This document shows positions 32,119-32,857 of a stretch of DNA of 32,857 nt, one piece after another. The position numbers and the translations under genes were made by a program. A model generated the notes under the pieces. The model saw only the letters and a list, made by a program, of their open reading frames with translations. It was not told the DNA's origin and did no database searches. Origin of the DNA: Bdellovibrio sp. CG22_combo_CG10-13_8_21_14_all_39_27 (GTDB taxonomy: Bacteria; Bdellovibrionota; Bacteriovoracia; Bacteriovoracales; Bacteriovoracaceae); the NCBI GenBank assembly GCA_002786715.1, contig PCTW01000023.1:1244-34100 (forward strand), in the 5' to 3' direction. Positions within the stretch are counted from its first letter, which is position 1. Every line of letters starts with the position of its first letter.

Positions 32119-32857
32119 ATTAATCGATGATCCAAGAATTACTCTCTATGCCTTGGGGCAATTATCCCCAGAAGAAGAAAAGGAGTTGGTTATGGAAATC
32201 AATAACGATCAGGAAACGCTCGCAGAAATAGAATCGATCAAACGAACAGCAAATCTTTTAAGTAAAGAAATGAACGTGAATGCACAAGCTCGATTGGAGC
32301 CGGAGCGAATTGAAGAAATTTCGAAAGTTTATGCTAAGAAAAAATTAAAATGGATGGGAGTTTTTGCGACTCTGGCCTGTAGTGTGCTTATTCTTATTGT
32401 TTCACGTGAACAAACTGGAATTGGAGATCAAAAAATATCATTGAAGAAAGAAATCGCAAAAATGGATAGATTAGAAGAAATGGAGTCTGAGGAAATTGCG
32501 ATGAATGATGCCGACTATTCGGCCAAAGTTGGACGAGCTGCTCCTGCCAAATCAAAAGGTTTAGCCTTTGGCGGCGCTCGCCAGAATATCATGGATAAGA
32601 GATCAGCAGAGATGCCGGCTTCTGCTCCCCCCCAAGCGTTTGAAGAAGGTTATAACACTGAAACTTACGATCATGTGGAGTTGAATGATTTCTTGAGAGC
32701 AATTGAACATCCGCTTTCTACTTTTTCAAGCGATGTCGATACCGCTAGCTATGCCAATACCCGTCGCTTTTTAAATCAAGGACAATTGCCACCTAAAGAA
32801 TCGGTTCGAGTGGAAGAGTTTGTGAATTATTTTGATTATGGCTATGAAGCGCCAAAG
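32111..32857 (+). CDS. Anti-sigma-like / VWA (YfbK-type) protein, 3' partial
   Basis: The visible 249 residues start with an anti-sigma-like helical region (RITLYALGQLSPEEEKELV) and have one membrane helix near residues 78-97. A linker follows, then HPLSTFSSDVDTASYANTRR and GQLPPKESVRVEEFVNYFDY, the pattern that precedes the VWA domain in YfbK proteins. The gene runs off the window, so the VWA domain is not seen. It overlaps the sigma gene by 8 bases and is probably its membrane-bound partner: a cytoplasmic anti-sigma part and an extracytoplasmic sensing part. Confidence 0.88.
   Translation, partial: MNKLIDDPRITLYALGQLSPEEEKELVMEINNDQETLAEIESIKRTANLLSKEMNVNAQARLEPERIEEISKVYAKKKLKWMGVFATLACSVLILIVSREQTGIGDQKISLKKEIAKMDRLEEMESEEIAMNDADYSAKVGRAAPAKSKGLAFGGARQNIMDKRSAEMPASAPPQAFEEGYNTETYDHVELNDFLRAIEHPLSTFSSDVDTASYANTRRFLNQGQLPPKESVRVEEFVNYFDYGYEAPK

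Noticed and set aside
1-32857. tRNA, rRNA, CRISPR, phage or insertion sequence
   Set aside because: No tRNA-like cloverleaf, spaced repeats, transposase, integrase or structural phage gene seen on either strand by eye.

Overview
The window is an AT-rich, gene-dense stretch of bacterial chromosome. It looks like a Gram-negative delta-type bacterium, most likely a member of the Bdellovibrionota (Bacteriovoracaceae-like). This is inferred from the many signal peptides and lipoproteins, a very large outer-membrane-type protein with a zinc-peptidase head, two sigma-54-type promoters, and a mix of small secreted enzymes and core-metabolism genes. No phage, insertion sequence, CRISPR array, rRNA or tRNA gene was seen. 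No gene-free gap exceeds about 300 bases.

Layout. 1-1862: an unrecognised protein open at the window edge, coupled to a secreted ankyrin protein. 1938-2988: a SET-domain protein on the minus strand and a small membrane protein that lacks a standard start codon. 3019-5820: an operon of an Old Yellow Enzyme-type oxidoreductase, a four-helix membrane protein and a secreted transglutaminase-like protein. 5821-8380: an ABC exporter pair on the minus strand. 8645-9136: a small secreted protein behind a sigma-54 promoter. 9244-11316: two divergent lipoproteins, a transglutaminase and a zincin-like protein. 11323-13882: aminotransferase, fatty acid desaturase and a small protein. 13879-16689: a 936-residue peptidase/propeller/beta-barrel protein. 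16830-18105: a nitrobindin-like protein, a secreted beta-helix protein and a Cys-rich Fe-S-type protein. 18152-20848: a ceramidase-like membrane protein divergent from a secreted C92-type papain-like protein that has its own sigma-54 promoter. 20855-23964: a VIT/CCC1-type transporter with a frameshift, a DUF924 protein, and a MarR/MFS efflux operon. 23986-25695: PepSY protein, cytochrome b561 and a membrane-anchored LuxR regulator. 25657-28943: HutD, MAPEG, FKBP, two secreted proteins and a LysR regulator. 29147-32857: a short threonyl-tRNA synthetase, a secreted protein, a PaiB-like protein, and an ECF sigma factor coupled to an anti-sigma/VWA protein cut by the window end.

The most interesting region is the 200-base leader before the short threonyl-tRNA synthetase. 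It holds a 21-codon ORF ending Thr-Thr-Pro-stop, and a series of mutually complementary segments that end in an intrinsic-terminator-like hairpin 14 bases before the start codon. This looks like a ribosome-controlled attenuator. Other regulatory structures are an 18-bp perfect palindrome centred on the start codon of the MarR gene, a hairpin that hides the ribosome binding site of the sigma factor, a 16-bp palindrome in front of the cytochrome b gene, and a dispersed inverted repeat present twice. Three genes (small membrane protein, zincin lipoprotein, VIT transporter) have a 5' end that cannot be read from a normal start codon. They could use AUU/AUA starts, carry mutations, or reflect sequence errors.
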